A DNA stretch of 64,000 bases from DATJGR01 sp963812255 (lineage in GTDB: Bacteria > Pseudomonadota > Gammaproteobacteria > Pseudomonadales > Azotimanducaceae), in contig CAWEUM010000005.1 of the NCBI GenBank assembly GCA_963812255.1, positions 62,001 to 126,000 on the forward strand, given 5' to 3'. A program made the translations under genes and the position numbers. Of the stretch, positions 51,786 to 61,370 are shown piece by piece. Below the pieces are notes generated by a model, which saw only the letters and a list, made by a program, of their open reading frames with translations, made no database searches and was not told the origin of the DNA. How positions within the stretch are numbered: the first letter of the stretch is position 1; each line of letters starts with the position of its first letter.

Positions 51786-52916
51786 TCATGCGGGCGTTAT
51801 TGTGGGCGCGGTCGCGACCGCCGTTGCGGGATCGTAAAAAGGCTGACAGCCGCTGACGGTGACGCGACGCAGCACCCGACGATGCGGGAAGTAGTCGCTG
51901 GCGGCGTAGTGTTGCACCGCGCGGTTGTCCCAGAAGGCCACCGAACCGGGTCGCCACTTGAAGCGGCAGGTGTATTCGGGACGCTCATGCTGACGCAGCA
52001 ACTGGGCGACGATCTGTTGGGATTCGGCTGCCTCGAGCGGTTCTCCGTTGTGCGCGTCATAGAGCGAATCGTGTCGCAGAAAACCACCGTGGATGTACAG
52101 CGCGGTCTTGCCGGTTTCGGGATGCGTGCGCAGCAGCGGATGACTGACGCCGAACGGAATCTCCCGCTTGATCTCGTCCAGCACCGCCTCGGGAATGCCG
52201 CGCTGAATGAACGCGCGATAGTCATTGATACCATGCAGATGCTCGATGCGCTTCTGAAGTTCCGTCGGGAGGCCGAGATAGCACGCGTGGCTATCGGAAA
52301 ACAGCGTGTCGCCTCCAATGGGCGGTACTTCGACGGTTTGGGCGATCGAGCCGAGCGATGGTCGCTCCATCCAGGTCACGTCGGTATGAAAGCCGTTCTC
52401 CGTTCCCGGGTTGTTCTCATCGTGCACGATTTCGAGAATGTATGGATTTTTCCCGGGCTTGCCAAAGGGGAAGGCGTCCAAGCCACCGAAGCGTCTCGCG
52501 AATCCGACCTGCTGCTCCTCATCGAGATTCTGGTCGTGGAAAAAAACGACCTTGCGCTCGAGCAGCGTATCGCGAATGAGCTGGATCGCCTCCGGCGCAA
52601 TTGTCGCCTTGAGATCGACGTTGCGGACGACCGTACCGATCGTGATGCCGAGGTGTTCGAATTCGAACCCGAACGCATCGGCACGCGCCTGCAGCGCCGC
52701 GGAAACGGGGCGCCTTCCCATACGTTGGTATTCCAGTGCCACGCCCAACGGGATGCGGTTCTGTGGCGGAAACAACTGATTCAACGAGCGCGCGCCGGCC
52801 GTCGAAGTTCTGCGCCGTTCCGCACGCAGACGCTGCAGCGTCTCCGCCGTTCGAATTGCTGCGCGGTTGTAGGCGTCCGTCGTTTGTGTGGCGGCGGCCG
52901 GGTCGCTCGTCTGCAT
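51786..52916 (-). CDS. TauD/TfdA family dioxygenase
   Basis: A 376-residue Fe(II)/2-oxoglutarate-dependent dioxygenase. The iron ligands are His177 and Asp179 (ENGFHTDVTW) and His336 (WDNRAVQHYAASDYF), and Arg350 is placed to bind 2-oxoglutarate. The family usually has about 280 residues; this one has an N-terminal extension of about 75 residues, Arg- and Gln-rich, of unknown role. Substrates in the family include taurine, 2,4-D and other sulfonates or aryloxyacids. It starts at ATG 52916, with 259 bases to the divergent P450 start, and is the first gene of the TauD-globin-GST operon. Confidence 0.9.
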   Translation of the reverse strand: MQTSDPAAATQTTDAYNRAAIRTAETLQRLRAERRRTSTAGARSLNQLFPPQNRIPLGVALEYQRMGRRPVSAALQARADAFGFEFEHLGITIGTVVRNVDLKATIAPEAIQLIRDTLLERKVVFFHDQNLDEEQQVGFARRFGGLDAFPFGKPGKNPYILEIVHDENNPGTENGFHTDVTWMERPSLGSIAQTVEVPPIGGDTLFSDSHACYLGLPTELQKRIEHLHGINDYRAFIQRGIPEAVLDEIKREIPFGVSHPLLRTHPETGKTALYIHGGFLRHDSLYDAHNGEPLEAAESQQIVAQLLRQHERPEYTCRFKWRPGSVAFWDNRAVQHYAASDYFPHRRVLRRVTVSGCQPFYDPATAVATAPTITPA

Positions 52917-53175
52917 ATCAATTGCTCCCGATCATCGATTTGGGCAAAACCGCCGCTTCGGTTCCGGCTACCACCCCGCTGACCCACCCTATTGCTTGAC
53001 GGGAACGATCGTCAATTTCATTCGCGCGCCGCTCGTTGAGATACCTGTACCGGCTTGCTCTTGGATGACAACCACCCACCGGGATGCGATTCAGCCATCT
53101 AAGTCAACAGCCATTGACATCAGTGACGGCCTCGAGCAAATTCATCCTCGCCAGCCACTCGACAGGATCGAAGCC

Positions 53176-54462
53176 ATGAACGTCGCCGCGAAAATCGATG
53201 CCGGTGCAGCCGCCGCCGATGCATATGCCACACCACTCGACGAGATCAATCCCGCCAAGGCCGAACGGTTCCAGTCGGACACCATCTGGCCGTACTTCGA
53301 GCGCTTGCGCCGCGAAGACCCCGTTCACTTCACCGCCGAAAGTGAGTTCGGACCGTACTGGTCGGTCACGCGTTGGGACGACATCATGGCGGTCGACACC
53401 AATCCTCAAGTGTTCTCGTCGGCCGAGGGCATTGCGCTTGCGAATCTGCAAGCCATCGCCGAGCAGGAAAAGATCATGGGCCCACGACGGCGCGGCGGCG
53501 CCGGGTTCATTACGATGGATGCGCCGGATCATATGCCGCGACGCAAGGCCGTCAGCCCAACGGTCGCGCCGCGCAACGTCGCAAAGCTGGCGCCTCTGGT
53601 CCGCGAACGCGCTGGCAGGATTCTCGACAACCTGCCGATCGGTCAGGAATTCGACTGGGTCGACCGGGTTTCGAAAGAACTGACGGCGATGACTCTCGCG
53701 ACGCTGTTCGATTTTCCATTCGATCAGCGCCGCAAGCTCACCTACTGGTCGGATATGTTCACCAACATGCCGGGCTACGGACCCGTGACCAGCTGGCAAC
53801 AGAAGGGCGAGGCCATCGCCGAGTGCTTCGGCGCCTTCCAAGAGCTGTGGAATCAGCGCGTCAACGGCGAGCCCGGTAGTGACCTGATCTCGATGCTGGC
53901 GCACAACCCAGCCACACGGAACATGGCGCTGGACGAGTACCAGGGCACCGTCGTGCTGTTGATCATCGGCGGCAACGACACCACCCGGAACACCATTTCT
54001 GGCAGCGTCTACGCGCTGAACAAATATCCCGCGCAGTACGACAAACTGCGCGCCAACCCCTCACTCGTTCTGCCGATGGTCTCGGAGACGATTCGTTGGC
54101 AGACGCCGCTTGCACACATGCGGCGCGTTGCCACGCAGGACATCGAGATGCGCGGCAAGACAATCAGAAAGGGCGACAGCGTTGCGATGTGGTACGTGTC
54201 GGGAAACCGCGACGAGTCGGCAATCGAAAACCCCAACGATTTCGTCGTCGACCGTGCGCGGGCGCGCGAGCACCTGTCGTTCGGCTTCGGTGTCCACCGC
54301 TGCCTCGGCAACCGCGTAGCCGAAATGCAGCTGACCATCATCTGGGAAGAGATCATGAAGCGCTTCCCAACGATCGAGCTCGTGCGCGAACCCACCCGCA
54401 CTTATTCCTCGTTCGTTCATGGCTATGAGAGCATGCAGGTGGTGATCCCAACGCGCACCTGA
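53176..54462 (+). CDS. Cytochrome P450
   Basis: A 428-residue bacterial P450. The haem-binding motif is FGFGVHRCLGNRVAEMQ (Cys376), the I-helix oxygen motif is IIGGNDTTRNTISG, and the K-helix ExxR is SETIRWQTP. This is a soluble class I enzyme that needs a ferredoxin and a reductase; neither gene is in the window. The sequence type, with GGNDTTRN, is common among enzymes for steroids, terpenes or alkyl compounds, but substrate is not established. ATG 53176 is chosen as the family start, though the frame is open upstream to 52888, overlapping the TauD start on the other strand. The TetR gene follows 18 bases later. Confidence 0.93.
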   Translation: MNVAAKIDAGAAAADAYATPLDEINPAKAERFQSDTIWPYFERLRREDPVHFTAESEFGPYWSVTRWDDIMAVDTNPQVFSSAEGIALANLQAIAEQEKIMGPRRRGGAGFITMDAPDHMPRRKAVSPTVAPRNVAKLAPLVRERAGRILDNLPIGQEFDWVDRVSKELTAMTLATLFDFPFDQRRKLTYWSDMFTNMPGYGPVTSWQQKGEAIAECFGAFQELWNQRVNGEPGSDLISMLAHNPATRNMALDEYQGTVVLLIIGGNDTTRNTISGSVYALNKYPAQYDKLRANPSLVLPMVSETIRWQTPLAHMRRVATQDIEMRGKTIRKGDSVAMWYVSGNRDESAIENPNDFVVDRARAREHLSFGFGVHRCLGNRVAEMQLTIIWEEIMKRFPTIELVREPTRTYSSFVHGYESMQVVIPTRT

Positions 54463-54480
54463 ACGCCCGGATCGATTTTG

Positions 54481-55086
54481 ATGAATGACACTGCGACCGT
54501 CGGGCGCGTTCGCGCTGCGCCCCGCAAACGCGACGCCGACGCGACTCGCGCGGCGATCCTCGAGGCGGCCAAGACGCAGTTCGCGCTGCAGGGTTACGAC
54601 CGCGCCGCCCTGCGTGACATCGCCGGCGAGGCGCGTATCGACGTCGCGCTGATCAAGCGCTACTTCGGCGGCAAGGAAGCTCTGTTCACCGCGGCGCTGA
54701 AGGCGTCGTTCCGATCCGATCCCCTGCGCGACTGGGATCGCCGGACCTTCGCCCGCGACATCGCAATGATGATGGCCGACAACACCGGTACCGACGAGAA
54801 GAACACGCACAGATTCCAGTTCCTGCTGCGAGCGGCGACCTCACCAACCACCGCGCCGCTGCTCGATGCCGCCGTTCAGGAGCGCTTCCTCGGGCCGATC
54901 CGACACTGGCTGGGCGGCGAAGATGCGCCGGCCCGCGCCCGGGTACTGGCTGCGGTCTTCATCGGCTTTCTGGTTGAACGGCTCATTCGAAACCGACCGC
55001 TCGCGGGTCGAGAGCGAGAGGCTTTCATCGAGCGCGTCACCTCGATCTTCGAATCCGTCAGTCCCGATTCGGAGTCCTTGACGTAG
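54481..55086 (+). CDS. TetR/AcrR family transcriptional regulator
   Basis: A 201-residue regulator. The DNA-binding domain (about 15-70) has TRAAILEAAKTQFALQGYDR and the helix-turn-helix LRDIAGEARIDVALIKRYFG. The rest is a helical ligand domain. A C-terminal tetracyclin-repressor-like domain is likely (about 85-190). ATG 54481 lies right after a TTG that is also in frame; the ATG is preferred. It follows the P450 gene directly, so the two form an operon, and it may regulate itself, P450 and the divergent TauD operon. Confidence 0.92.
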   Translation: MNDTATVGRVRAAPRKRDADATRAAILEAAKTQFALQGYDRAALRDIAGEARIDVALIKRYFGGKEALFTAALKASFRSDPLRDWDRRTFARDIAMMMADNTGTDEKNTHRFQFLLRAATSPTTAPLLDAAVQERFLGPIRHWLGGEDAPARARVLAAVFIGFLVERLIRNRPLAGREREAFIERVTSIFESVSPDSESLT

Positions 55087-55154
55087 CGGATCGCGCCCAA
55101 CGAACCTCAGGAGATCGCCAACACGGTTCTCGGGCCGCGCAGCGATCAGGCGAG

Positions 55155-56074
55155 CTACATCGGAGGCGCGGCGCCGCCGAATTCGCGGCCCACGCCCGGC
55201 GGCCCGTCCAGGATGAAGAATCCGTTTGCTTCGGCGCCGATCGGCTCCCACAGCTTTTCAGCCATGTAAAACGCAATCGGTCGCCGCATGACCCGCTCGA
55301 CCAGCCAGCCCAAGACCTCCGTATCGATGGTCTTGTATGCAAACACGGCCCCAGACGGATGAGCACGCTCGATGTTGCGAGCGGCGTCCGCGAAACGGAC
55401 GACGTTCCGGACAATGGCATCTTCGTGATTCCGCGCTGCTATTCCAGGATTGTCGAAGTCGTATCGCTCTTCGTAGTCCACCCCCGATTTCATCTCGAGG
55501 ACCTGCCGAATCGTGACGCCGCGGTAAGCACCGTCCTTCAACTCGGGGAGATATTCGACGATTGGATCGTCGAGCGCAGTGATGTTGCCATCCGCGACCG
55601 CGAACCCAACCAGCGTCGAGATAAACGACTTGGCCATCGACCACGACATGAAGTGAGTCGTTGCATCGGTGCGGTTACGATAGAGCTCAGTGACGATCAC
55701 GCCGTCCTTCGTCACCACCAGAGCGTTGGTACAAGTCCTGTCGAGAAACGCCTCGAAGCCGTAAGACTCACCGTGCCACGCAAACGTGATCTGCGGTACG
55801 CGATCTTCGCGCGTCAGCTGCCACACCCGACCCGACCGGCCGACCAGACGAGTGTCGAAGATGTCTGCCATTTCGTGGAAGTAAAAGCTGTTTGCCTCCC
55901 CTTTGAGAATTTGTCTGCGGACCTGCTGAATGGCGGGAGACACGAGGGATGCGCGCTCCGCGGCATCCACTGGAGCAGTTCGCTCCGAGACTCGGCCCAC
56001 GCGGGACACCCAAGCGCGAGAATCACCAACCCCGCCGTCTTCAGTAGAGCAGCACCCACTCGACAGTCGATCAT
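55155..56074 (-). pseudogene. Serine hydrolase (beta-lactamase family), frameshifted and truncated
   Basis: A decayed class C beta-lactamase-fold gene. A signal peptide (AALLKTAGLVILALGCPAWA) starts at ATG 56074, but near 55975 the sense moves to a different frame, which continues DAAERASLVSPAIQQVRRQI, then the active-site MSWSMAKSFISTLVG (Ser-x-x-Lys), FAYKTIDTEVLGWLVE (Tyr motif) and ends FGGAAPPM at 55155. The family normally continues about 130 residues beyond this point, with the final Gly-His/Lys-rich box. So it has both an N-terminal frameshift and a missing C-terminus. It lies after the aldo/keto reductase gene on the same strand. Confidence 0.72.
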
Positions 56075-56157
56075 GATCGATTCCGGAACGATTGAATTTC
56101 GGACAAGGCAGCACTGCACCGCAAGCTGTCGAATGAAAGGCCGACCCGACGCCTCCC

Positions 56158-57165
56158 TCATTGGGCAACGATTCGCCCCTTATACCAATTGTTGGAATCG
56201 TGGAAATCCGCCACCGCGTTGCCCGGTGGAACCAGCGCGTCAAACACGGGGCGGTCGTCTTCAGCGAGCTGCATGTCGAGAACCGGAATCGCATCTTCCA
56301 TGTGTGCCATGGTGCGGGGTCCGTAAATCGGCGAGGTCACGGCAGGCTGATCCTTGACCCAAAGCAGCGCAAGTTGCGACGACGTCATCCCACGCTCCTG
56401 CGCCAGCCTCGCCACCTCGGCTGCCACGGCCAAGCCCCGGTCCGTCACGCGTTTTGCGAAACGCTCCCCCCAATTGGCCGCCCTCGAACCTTTCGGGGCC
56501 TTGTCTTCCGGACTATAACGGCCTGCGAGAACCCCCCCAGCGATCGGCGACCAGGGCAGCACCGCCAATTGATACTCCAGACACAGCGGGATGAGTTCGT
56601 TCTCGATGCGCCTGTCGAGAAGGTTGTAGGGTGGCTGCTCGCTGACGTAGCGGTGCAGACTGAACCTTTCCGACAGGGCCAACGCCTCCATCACCTTCCA
56701 CGCAGGATGGGTGCTCGCACCGATGTAACGAACCTTGCCCGAACGTATCAGATCGTCGAACGCGCGCAGCGTTTCGTCGTGTGCGACGTCCAGCGCGGGC
56801 CGGTGAAGTTGGTAGAGGTCGATGTGATCGACGCCAAGACGAGCAAGCGAATCCTCGCAGGCCTTGATGATGTGATAGCGGGAGCCGCCTCGATCGTTGA
56901 TACCCGCACCGACCGGGACGAACACCTTGGTCGCAAGAACGATCCGATCGCGCAGGCCGCCTTCGCGCAGCGCTTTACCCGTGATCCGTTCGCTCTCGCC
57001 ACCGGTGTAGACGTTGGCGGTATCGATGAAATTGATGCCCGCGTCCACTGCGCGGGCCACGATTGCGATGGCTTCCGCCTCCGGCGTCGGGCCTCCGAAA
57101 TTCATGGTGCCGAGACAGATCGGCGAAACCTTGACGCCGGTGCGACCCAAAGGACGATACTGCAT
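56158..57165 (-). CDS. Aldo/keto reductase
   Basis: A 335-residue NADPH-dependent oxidoreductase with a TIM barrel. The Asp/Tyr pair is in FIDTANVYTGGESE (about 46-59), Lys in VLATKVFVPVG, and His in IDLYQLHRP. The GMTSSQLALLWV segment and a late SPIYGPRT are typical cofactor-binding regions. It reduces aldehydes or ketones; substrates could be products of the neighbouring oxidases. It starts at ATG 57165, 104 bases after the LLM oxidoreductase on the same strand. It is followed by the degraded serine hydrolase gene. Confidence 0.93.
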   Translation of the reverse strand: MQYRPLGRTGVKVSPICLGTMNFGGPTPEAEAIAIVARAVDAGINFIDTANVYTGGESERITGKALREGGLRDRIVLATKVFVPVGAGINDRGGSRYHIIKACEDSLARLGVDHIDLYQLHRPALDVAHDETLRAFDDLIRSGKVRYIGASTHPAWKVMEALALSERFSLHRYVSEQPPYNLLDRRIENELIPLCLEYQLAVLPWSPIAGGVLAGRYSPEDKAPKGSRAANWGERFAKRVTDRGLAVAAEVARLAQERGMTSSQLALLWVKDQPAVTSPIYGPRTMAHMEDAIPVLDMQLAEDDRPVFDALVPPGNAVADFHDSNNWYKGRIVAQ

Positions 57166-57269
57166 ATGACTCTCCTTCTAGTTTTCGAGCAGTAACCCGC
57201 GCAAACGAGATCGCACAGGGGCGGGAGACATGGCACGCCACCGGTTCGCGAGGCACCAAATTACTCCGC

Positions 57270-58253
57270 TCAGTTCCGGCCCGAGGCCGCAATGACCTTT
57301 TGCGCGATCTCCCCGAGCAACCCAATCCGCTCCGGGTGGTGGCCGTTCACCGGAAGATTGAGCGCGACCCCGTCGATCCCAAGGCTCATCGCCTCGGCAA
57401 TCTGCTCGCCCACCGTGTCCGGATCGCCGAAGATGACCAGCCGGCGCGCCATCGCGACGATATCGTCGTTCCAGCCCTTGACCGCGGCGATGGCCTTGAG
57501 GTCGGCATCAGCCTCTTCCATCGTCGGCGCCACCGCGACCATCAGCATCTTGGTCACCGACACCTCGGCGCGATCGCGGCCGAGGTCCTCACAGTGCTTC
57601 TCGAGTGCCTCGAGCTTTCTCGGGATGTCCTTCACCTCGCCGGTGAGGTTCGACTCGTCCGCATACTTCGCCACCAGGCGCAGGGTCTTCTTCTCGCCCT
57701 GACCGCCGATCATGACCGGAATCGGCGCGACCGGCGCCGGTGAATTGATCGCCTCAACCGCGTTATAGAACTTCCCCGCGACCGTCGGCCGCTGACCCTT
57801 GAGCATCGGGACGATGATCGAGAGTGCCTCGTCGAGCTTCTCGAGACGCTCACCGAGGGTTCCGAACTCGAAGCCGTAGCCGATGTGCTCCTGCTCAAAC
57901 CAACCGGCGCCGATGCCAAGTGTCGCGCGGCCGTGGGACACGTGGTCGAGGGTCGTGATCATCTTCGCGAGCAGCGCCGGATTCCGGTAAGTGTTACCTG
58001 TCACCAGCGCAGAAAGGCGGACCTCTTTCGTATGCTGGGCCAGTGCCGAAAGGATCGTGTAGCACTCGAACATCGGCTCATCGGGCGCCCCCAGCATGGG
58101 CAGCTGATATAGATGGTCCATCACCATCACCCGGTCGAAACCCGCAGCCTCGGCAGCCTTGGCCTGGGCGACGACCTTGTCGAAGATCTCTTCGGGGCGC
58201 GTGTCCGGATAGGTGAAGTTCGGGATCTGATAGCTCAAGCGCGACATGTCCAT
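57270..58253 (-). CDS. LLM-class oxidoreductase, possibly F420-dependent
   Basis: A 327-residue flavin- or F420-dependent enzyme of the luciferase-like family. It has PNFTYPDTRPEEIFDKVVAQ, the RVMVMDHLYQLP segment, LGIGAGWFEQEHIGYGFEF (typical of actinobacterial F420-dependent members) and IPVMIGGQGEKKTLRLVAKY. F420 is made by few gammaproteobacteria, so cofactor is uncertain: FMN or F420. The gene uses a strongly G/C-ending, GAG/CTC-heavy codon set, somewhat more than its neighbours. It starts at ATG 58253. An SDR gene lies upstream on the same strand. Confidence 0.88.
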   Translation of the reverse strand: MDMSRLSYQIPNFTYPDTRPEEIFDKVVAQAKAAEAAGFDRVMVMDHLYQLPMLGAPDEPMFECYTILSALAQHTKEVRLSALVTGNTYRNPALLAKMITTLDHVSHGRATLGIGAGWFEQEHIGYGFEFGTLGERLEKLDEALSIIVPMLKGQRPTVAGKFYNAVEAINSPAPVAPIPVMIGGQGEKKTLRLVAKYADESNLTGEVKDIPRKLEALEKHCEDLGRDRAEVSVTKMLMVAVAPTMEEADADLKAIAAVKGWNDDIVAMARRLVIFGDPDTVGEQIAEAMSLGIDGVALNLPVNGHHPERIGLLGEIAQKVIAASGRN

Positions 58254-58438
58254 TTTCTCCTGATCACAGTGATCGAGACATGAAGACTAACATCGGGGTC
58301 GTCGCATCGCCCGAAGGGAACCGTTCGCGGCGATCCTGGCTGTTCCTCGGCAACGCCACCGCGACGCCGACGCGCACCAACAGCCGCGCGCCTCGATCGC
58401 GTCGTTGGGATCGGTCAGTCCATTCAGGGTCCCGGCGG

Positions 58439-59224
58439 TCATGGTCCCGGCGGCAACTGCGCCATGAACGGTTGCAGATTCGGATACCCCGTCGTTTCCC
58501 AAGCCCCATCGACGAACAGATTCGAACCCGAAATGTATCCGGCATCGTCGCTCGCCAGAAACAGCGCCGCCGCCGCCATCTCCTCCGGTGTGCCCCAGCG
58601 CTGCATCGGGATGCGTTGCATGTACGCTGCCTCCACACCGGCGACTTCCTTCAAACCCGCGGTGAGCGGTGTATCGGTGAGACCTGGCGAAACCGTGTTC
58701 ACGCGAATGCGGTGCGGCGCCATCTCGAGCGCCGCATTGCGCGACAACATTTCGACACCCGCCTTGGCGCAGGTGTATGCCACACCGCCGTACATCGGTA
58801 CGTGCGAATTCAGCGACGCAATGTTGACGATGGCGCCGCCGTCGCCCTGGGAAATCATCCGGCGCGCTTCGTGCTTCACCGCGAGGAACACACCCTTCAG
58901 ACAAATGTCGATGATCCGGCTCCACTCCGCTTCCGCGAGCTCCGTGATGGGACCGAAGCCACCGACACCGGCTGCGTTGAACGCCAGATCGAGCCGACCA
59001 AAACGTTGCACGGCCGTGTCGACCATCGCCTCGATCTGCGATTCGATGCGCACATCCACCGCCGCAAACAAAACGGCATCACCCAGATCCGATACTGCGT
59101 TTAGATCACCCACCACCACGCGGGCGCCCTCGGCCACCAGCCGGCGAGTGATCGCCAGGCCAATGCCCGATGTGCCGCCGGTCACGACCGCAACTCTGTT
59201 TTCAAACCTGCCCGCTTGCGTCAT
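58439..59224 (-). CDS. Short-chain dehydrogenase/reductase
   Basis: A 261-residue SDR. Cofactor motif VAVVTGGTSGIGLAITRRLV (about 11-30), NNAG region FNAAGVGGFG, Ser of ASLNSHVPMY and active-site YTCAKA (Tyr and Lys), ending FVDGAWETTG. A likely secondary-alcohol dehydrogenase or 3-oxoacyl reductase; substrate unknown. ATG 59224 is chosen because it directly precedes the conserved start MTQAGRFENRVAVVTGG. A 185-base gap with no visible gene follows before the LLM oxidoreductase gene. It is divergent from the propeller-lipoprotein gene. Confidence 0.9.
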   Translation of the reverse strand: MTQAGRFENRVAVVTGGTSGIGLAITRRLVAEGARVVVGDLNAVSDLGDAVLFAAVDVRIESQIEAMVDTAVQRFGRLDLAFNAAGVGGFGPITELAEAEWSRIIDICLKGVFLAVKHEARRMISQGDGGAIVNIASLNSHVPMYGGVAYTCAKAGVEMLSRNAALEMAPHRIRVNTVSPGLTDTPLTAGLKEVAGVEAAYMQRIPMQRWGTPEEMAAAALFLASDDAGYISGSNLFVDGAWETTGYPNLQPFMAQLPPGP

Positions 59225-59308
59225 CTGCGCACCACCATTCGACGATTTCGCAAACCATGATCGCACGCCGCAATGGCCCGTGGTGGACGGGGGGCATAAG
59301 ATCGTTCC

Positions 59309-61370
59309 ATGAAGAGACACACCACAACGATATGGCTGCTCGGCTGCAGCCTGTGGCTTTCGGGTTGTTCCGGCGATGACGAGTCGCAGCGTGCTTCGAA
59401 CGTGGCGGAATCGCCGCCGGATTTCATCTCCGGACGGGTGACCTCCAGCACGACCAAGTTGCCTGAAGCCGGCGTATGGGTGATTGCCGAAACGGACAAG
59501 TTGCCGACGCCGTATCGCAAGATCGTCGTCACCGACGACGACGGACGCTTTCTGATTCCGGAACTGCCGGTCGCGCCTTATACGCTGTGGGTGCGCGGCT
59601 ACGGCCTACTGGATTCGGCAAGATCACTGGCGACGCTCGGCGCCTCGCTGCACCTCGAAGTACAACCAGCGACTGACCCGCGTTCCGCGGCGGCGATCTA
59701 TCCGGCGAGCTATTGGCTGTCGATGCTGCAGCCCCCGAACCACAGTGCAGACTGGTCGAACCGATTCAAACTCGGCTGCCAGCTGTGCCATCAGGTGGGC
59801 TCGCTGATCACGCGCACGCGGGATCGTGCCGGATACGATTTGGGCTTCAAGAAGGCAAGCTACATGAACGCGACAGCCGACAGCCTGGGTCGCACCCAAC
59901 TGCTCGACTCACTCAGCGACTGGTCCGCGCGCATCGCCGCGGGTGAAGTGCCGGCGTCCCCGCCTCGCCCGCAGGGAATCGAACGCAATCTGGTCATCAC
60001 CGAGTGGGGCTGGGGCGACACGTTCACCTATGCCCATGACGAGATCGCCACGGACAAACGCAATCCAACGCTGTATGCGAATGGGCCGATTTACGGAGTC
60101 GACCTCGGCAACGATCGACTGCTCGCGCTCGACCCTATGACACGTTCGGCAAGCGCAACCAAGACACCGACCCTCGGCGGATACGACACGCCTTGGTGCA
60201 ACGCGACCTATCCAGCCGCGCGGTGGGTCCGCACCATTGGATGTTGGATTCGGCTCTCTGGGCTGTCCCATCCAATCCGGCATCACCAGCTTCGAGGGCC
60301 AATATCCCAATCCGGCGAACCCGCACAATCCGATGATGGATGCGCAGGGCCGCGTCTGGATCACCACTCAGGTGCGTCGCGAGTGGGCACAGGATCTACC
60401 CGAGTTCTGTCAGGCGGCGCCTGAAATCGCCAACAACTACCATCATCGCCAGCTCGGTTGGTACGACACCAAGACGGCTCAATATCAGCTGATCGACACC
60501 TGCTACGGCACGCACCACCTGCAATTTGATGCCGATGGGGTGCTGTGGATGAGTGGTGACTCTCATGTGATCGGCTGGTTCGATCCCGCAAAGTACGATC
60601 CCACCCGTCCTGAAACGTTGCAGGATGCGCAAGGGTGGTCCGAGATCAAAGTGGATACGAACGGCGACGGCACCGCCGACATGGCCATCGTCGGCTTCAA
60701 CTACGGCATCATCCCCAATCCCGTCGACGGCAGCGTCTGGACCGCGCAACCCGGCGGCGACCCTGGCGGACCTGCAGATGATCGCGGTCGACTGGTTCGT
60801 TATGACCCGACGAACAACACGCACGAAACCTACGTCCCACCACGTCCCGGTGCGGGCCCCCGCGGTGTGGACGTCGACAGCACCGGCATGATCTGGGCTG
60901 CGCTCGGCGGCAGCGGCCATCTGGCGAGATTCGATCGCGCCAAGTGTCCGCAACACTGGGGTAGTGGTGATCAATGCCCCGCGGGCTGGACCCTCTACCG
61001 TAGCCCCGGACCGCGCATGCGAACGGGCGATGATCCGGCTAGCCAGCAGAGCGCAGACTTCCACTACTATCTGTTCGTGGATCAGTTCAACACGCTGGGC
61101 CTTGGTCGGGACATCGTCATCATGAATGGCACAGGCTCCGATTCATTGCTTGCCTTCGATCCGAAGACCGAGCAGTTCACGATCATTCGCGTGCCTTACC
61201 CACTCGACTCCTATACGCGCGGGCTGGACGGCCGGATCGACGATGCGAGCGCCGGCTGGAAAGGTCGAGGGCTGTGGTTCACCAACGGCCTCGACCCCAT
61301 CATCCACTCCGAGATACCGCAGTCCTACGTCGGCAAGGTTCAGCTGCGCCCCGATCCATTGGCGCAATGA
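59309..61370 (+). pseudogene. Secreted propeller lipoprotein with CxxCH haem motif, frameshifted
   Basis: A large exported protein split by one frameshift. Frame one starts at ATG 59309 with a lipobox LWLSGC (Cys20), then a carboxypeptidase-regulatory-like domain (SGRVTSSTTKLPEAGVWVIA, about 41-122) and LGCQLCHQVG with a haem-binding CxxCH (157-161). After about residue 300 (near 60205-60235) the sense moves to a second frame, which runs to 61370 with repeated propeller blades (MMDAQGRVWITTQVRREW, FDADGVLWMSGDSHVIGWFD, DSTGMIWAALGGSGHLARFD) like virginiamycin B lyase. The total of 2062 bases is one more than a multiple of three. The stop overlaps the next gene (ATGA), so coupling is intact. 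Confidence 0.82.

Noticed and set aside
58254..58438. A small gene between the LLM oxidoreductase and the SDR
   Set aside because: Frames here are Arg-rich and lack motifs and a sensible start; I see nothing supportable in this 185-base gap.
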